A stretch of 6,720 nucleotides of DNA, taken from the NCBI GenBank assembly GCA_026197015.1, contig JAPHRB010000088.1:1-6720 (forward strand), in the 5' to 3' direction. The notes under the pieces were generated by a model that saw only the letters and a list, made by a program, of their open reading frames with translations, was not told the origin of the DNA and did no database searches. How positions within the stretch are numbered: position 1 is the stretch's first letter; each line of letters opens with the position of its first letter. The stretch is from Gammaproteobacteria bacterium (GTDB taxonomy: Bacteria > Pseudomonadota > Gammaproteobacteria > SZUA-229). The translations under genes and the position numbers were made by a program. Positions 5,829-6,720 of this stretch are shown piece after piece.

Positions 5829-5881
5829 TTGATTGAAGCCTGCTAATTTATTGACTATAAATAGAATACTATTGTAGTTTT

Positions 5882-5887
5882 CTTATA
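5882..5887 (-). promoter_or_regulatory. Candidate -10 box for yggS
   Basis: On the minus strand this reads TATAAG, a 5/6 match to the -10 consensus, about 54 bases before the yggS ATG. The hexamer 17 bases upstream (TTAAGT) matches the -35 consensus poorly. It is the best minus-strand candidate I found in the 143-base divergent region between yggS and pilT. Confidence 0.3.
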
Positions 5888-5932
5888 CAAGCCAGATTAA
5901 CAAAACTTAACCTAAAAACATGGGTTGAGATT

Positions 5933-5954
5933 TCCGTAATATAAAAATTACGGA
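5933..5954. promoter_or_regulatory. Perfect 8-bp inverted repeat just upstream of pilT
   Basis: TCCGTAAT (5933-5940) and ATTACGGA (5947-5954) pair perfectly around a six-base A/T centre. The repeat ends five bases before the AAGGGGAG ribosome binding site of pilT. It could be an operator in the pilT promoter region or a hairpin in the pilT leader. The TTTT that follows is too short, and too close to the ribosome binding site, for it to be a likely terminator. Confidence 0.5.
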
Positions 5955-5971
5955 TTTTAAGGGGAGATTTA

Positions 5972-6720
5972 ATGGATATTGCACAATTATTGCCGTTTGG
6001 TGTGAAAAACGGCGCATCTGATTTACACCTTTCGGCAGCATTGCCACCTATGATCCGTGTAGATGGGGATATGCGACGTATCAATATTGATGCTATGCCC
6101 CATGAAGAAATACATGCCATGGTGTATGACATCATGAATGATAAACAACGTAAAACATTTGAAGAATACTGGGAAGTGGATTTTTCGTTTGAAATTCCCG
6201 GTTTGGCGCGTTTCCGTGTTAATGCTTTTAATCATAATAGAGGGGCTGGTGCTGTATTTCGTACCATACCCTCTAAAATCTTAACCCTCGAAGAATTGGG
6301 TGCGCCAAAGATATTTGAAGAAATATCGAATACACCGCGTGGAATCGTTCTGGTAACAGGGCCAACTGGTTCAGGTAAATCAACCACCCTCGCAGCGATG
6401 GTTAATCACGTAAATGAAAATGATTACGGGCATATTCTTACCATTGAAGACCCAATTGAGTTTGTACATGAAAGTAAAAAGTGCCTGATGAACCAGCGCG
6501 AAGTTCACAGAGATACGATGGGGTTCTCTGAAGCATTACGCTCGGCGTTACGTGAAGATCCTGATGTCATACTGGTAGGTGAAATGCGAGACCTTGAAAC
6601 GATTCGACTTGCACTATCTGCAGCGGAAACAGGGCATCTGGTATTTGGTACATTGCATACAAGCTCCGCAGCAAAAACAGTCGATCGTATAGTTGATGTA
6701 TTTCCCGCGGCTGAAAAAGA
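5972..6720 (+). CDS. pilT: Type IV pilus retraction ATPase PilT, C-terminus cut off by the window edge
   Basis: The gene starts at an ATG preceded by AAGGGGAG (5959-5966) and stays open to the right edge: 249 codons of an expected roughly 345. PilT is a hexameric AAA-like secretion ATPase at the inner-membrane base of the type IV pilus; it drives pilus retraction, hence twitching motility and often DNA uptake. The N-terminal PAS-like domain opens MDIAQLLPFGVKNGASDLHLS, the classic PilT start. The RecA-like core shows Walker A GPTGSGKST (130-138, Lys136), the Asp box LTIEDPIEF (156-164), Walker B VILVGEMRD (199-207, Glu204) and the His box with His222 and His229. These positions match the P. 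aeruginosa numbering I recall. AIRNLIRE and the C-terminus are outside the window. It diverges from yggS. It is PilT rather than PilB or PilU from the start and length of the N-domain; pilU often follows but cannot be seen here. Confidence 0.97.
   Translation, partial: MDIAQLLPFGVKNGASDLHLSAALPPMIRVDGDMRRINIDAMPHEEIHAMVYDIMNDKQRKTFEEYWEVDFSFEIPGLARFRVNAFNHNRGAGAVFRTIPSKILTLEELGAPKIFEEISNTPRGIVLVTGPTGSGKSTTLAAMVNHVNENDYGHILTIEDPIEFVHESKKCLMNQREVHRDTMGFSEALRSALREDPDVILVGEMRDLETIRLALSAAETGHLVFGTLHTSSAAKTVDRIVDVFPAAEK

Noticed and set aside
5869..6235. Minus-strand open frames opposite the start of pilT
   Set aside because: They overlap the unmistakable pilT coding sequence and show no family signature or ribosome binding site.

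Overview
This window looks like chromosomal DNA from a gammaproteobacterium of fairly low GC content. The evidence is the order pilT / yggS-proC-yggT-yggU (pilT divergent from the other four), which is conserved in many gammaproteobacteria, and a PilT N-terminus very close to the Pseudomonas type. I cannot name the genus from the sequence alone.

Layout, left to right. (1) Bases 1-1148, minus strand: a two-gene unit of a DUF6502-family protein followed by a DUF5666 lipoprotein. The two overlap by 4 bases (ATGA), and the lipoprotein runs off the left edge. (2) Bases 1149-1338: a divergent intergenic region with two 21-base direct copies of an imperfect palindrome (core consensus GTGGGAATNATTCCCAC), 33 bp apart centre to centre. 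Candidate promoters overlap them, including a perfect TATAAT. (3) Bases 1339-3110, plus strand: a large lipoprotein with a YncE-like beta-propeller and many histidines, then a small secreted Gln/Thr/Ser/Arg-rich protein. They are 44 bp apart and probably form an operon. (4) Bases 3116-3291: a 176-bp element with imperfect terminal inverted repeats of about 53 bp and no coding capacity. It resembles a MITE or REP-type element and lies between convergent transcription units. (5) Bases 3337-5828, minus strand: yggS (PLP homeostasis), proC (proline synthesis), yggT (membrane protein) and yggU (DUF167), with proC, yggT and yggU tightly packed. (6) Bases 5972-6720, plus strand: pilT, the type IV pilus retraction ATPase, cut off by the right edge.

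Regions 4-6 are ordinary core genome plus a small repeat element. The less ordinary part is bases 1-3110: a divergent DUF6502/DUF5666 pair facing a propeller lipoprotein plus a small secreted protein, across paired operators. All three exported products are envelope or extracytoplasmic proteins, and the DUF6502 protein contains a stretch that could be a helix-turn-helix. It is possible, but not shown, that this is one locally regulated envelope locus.
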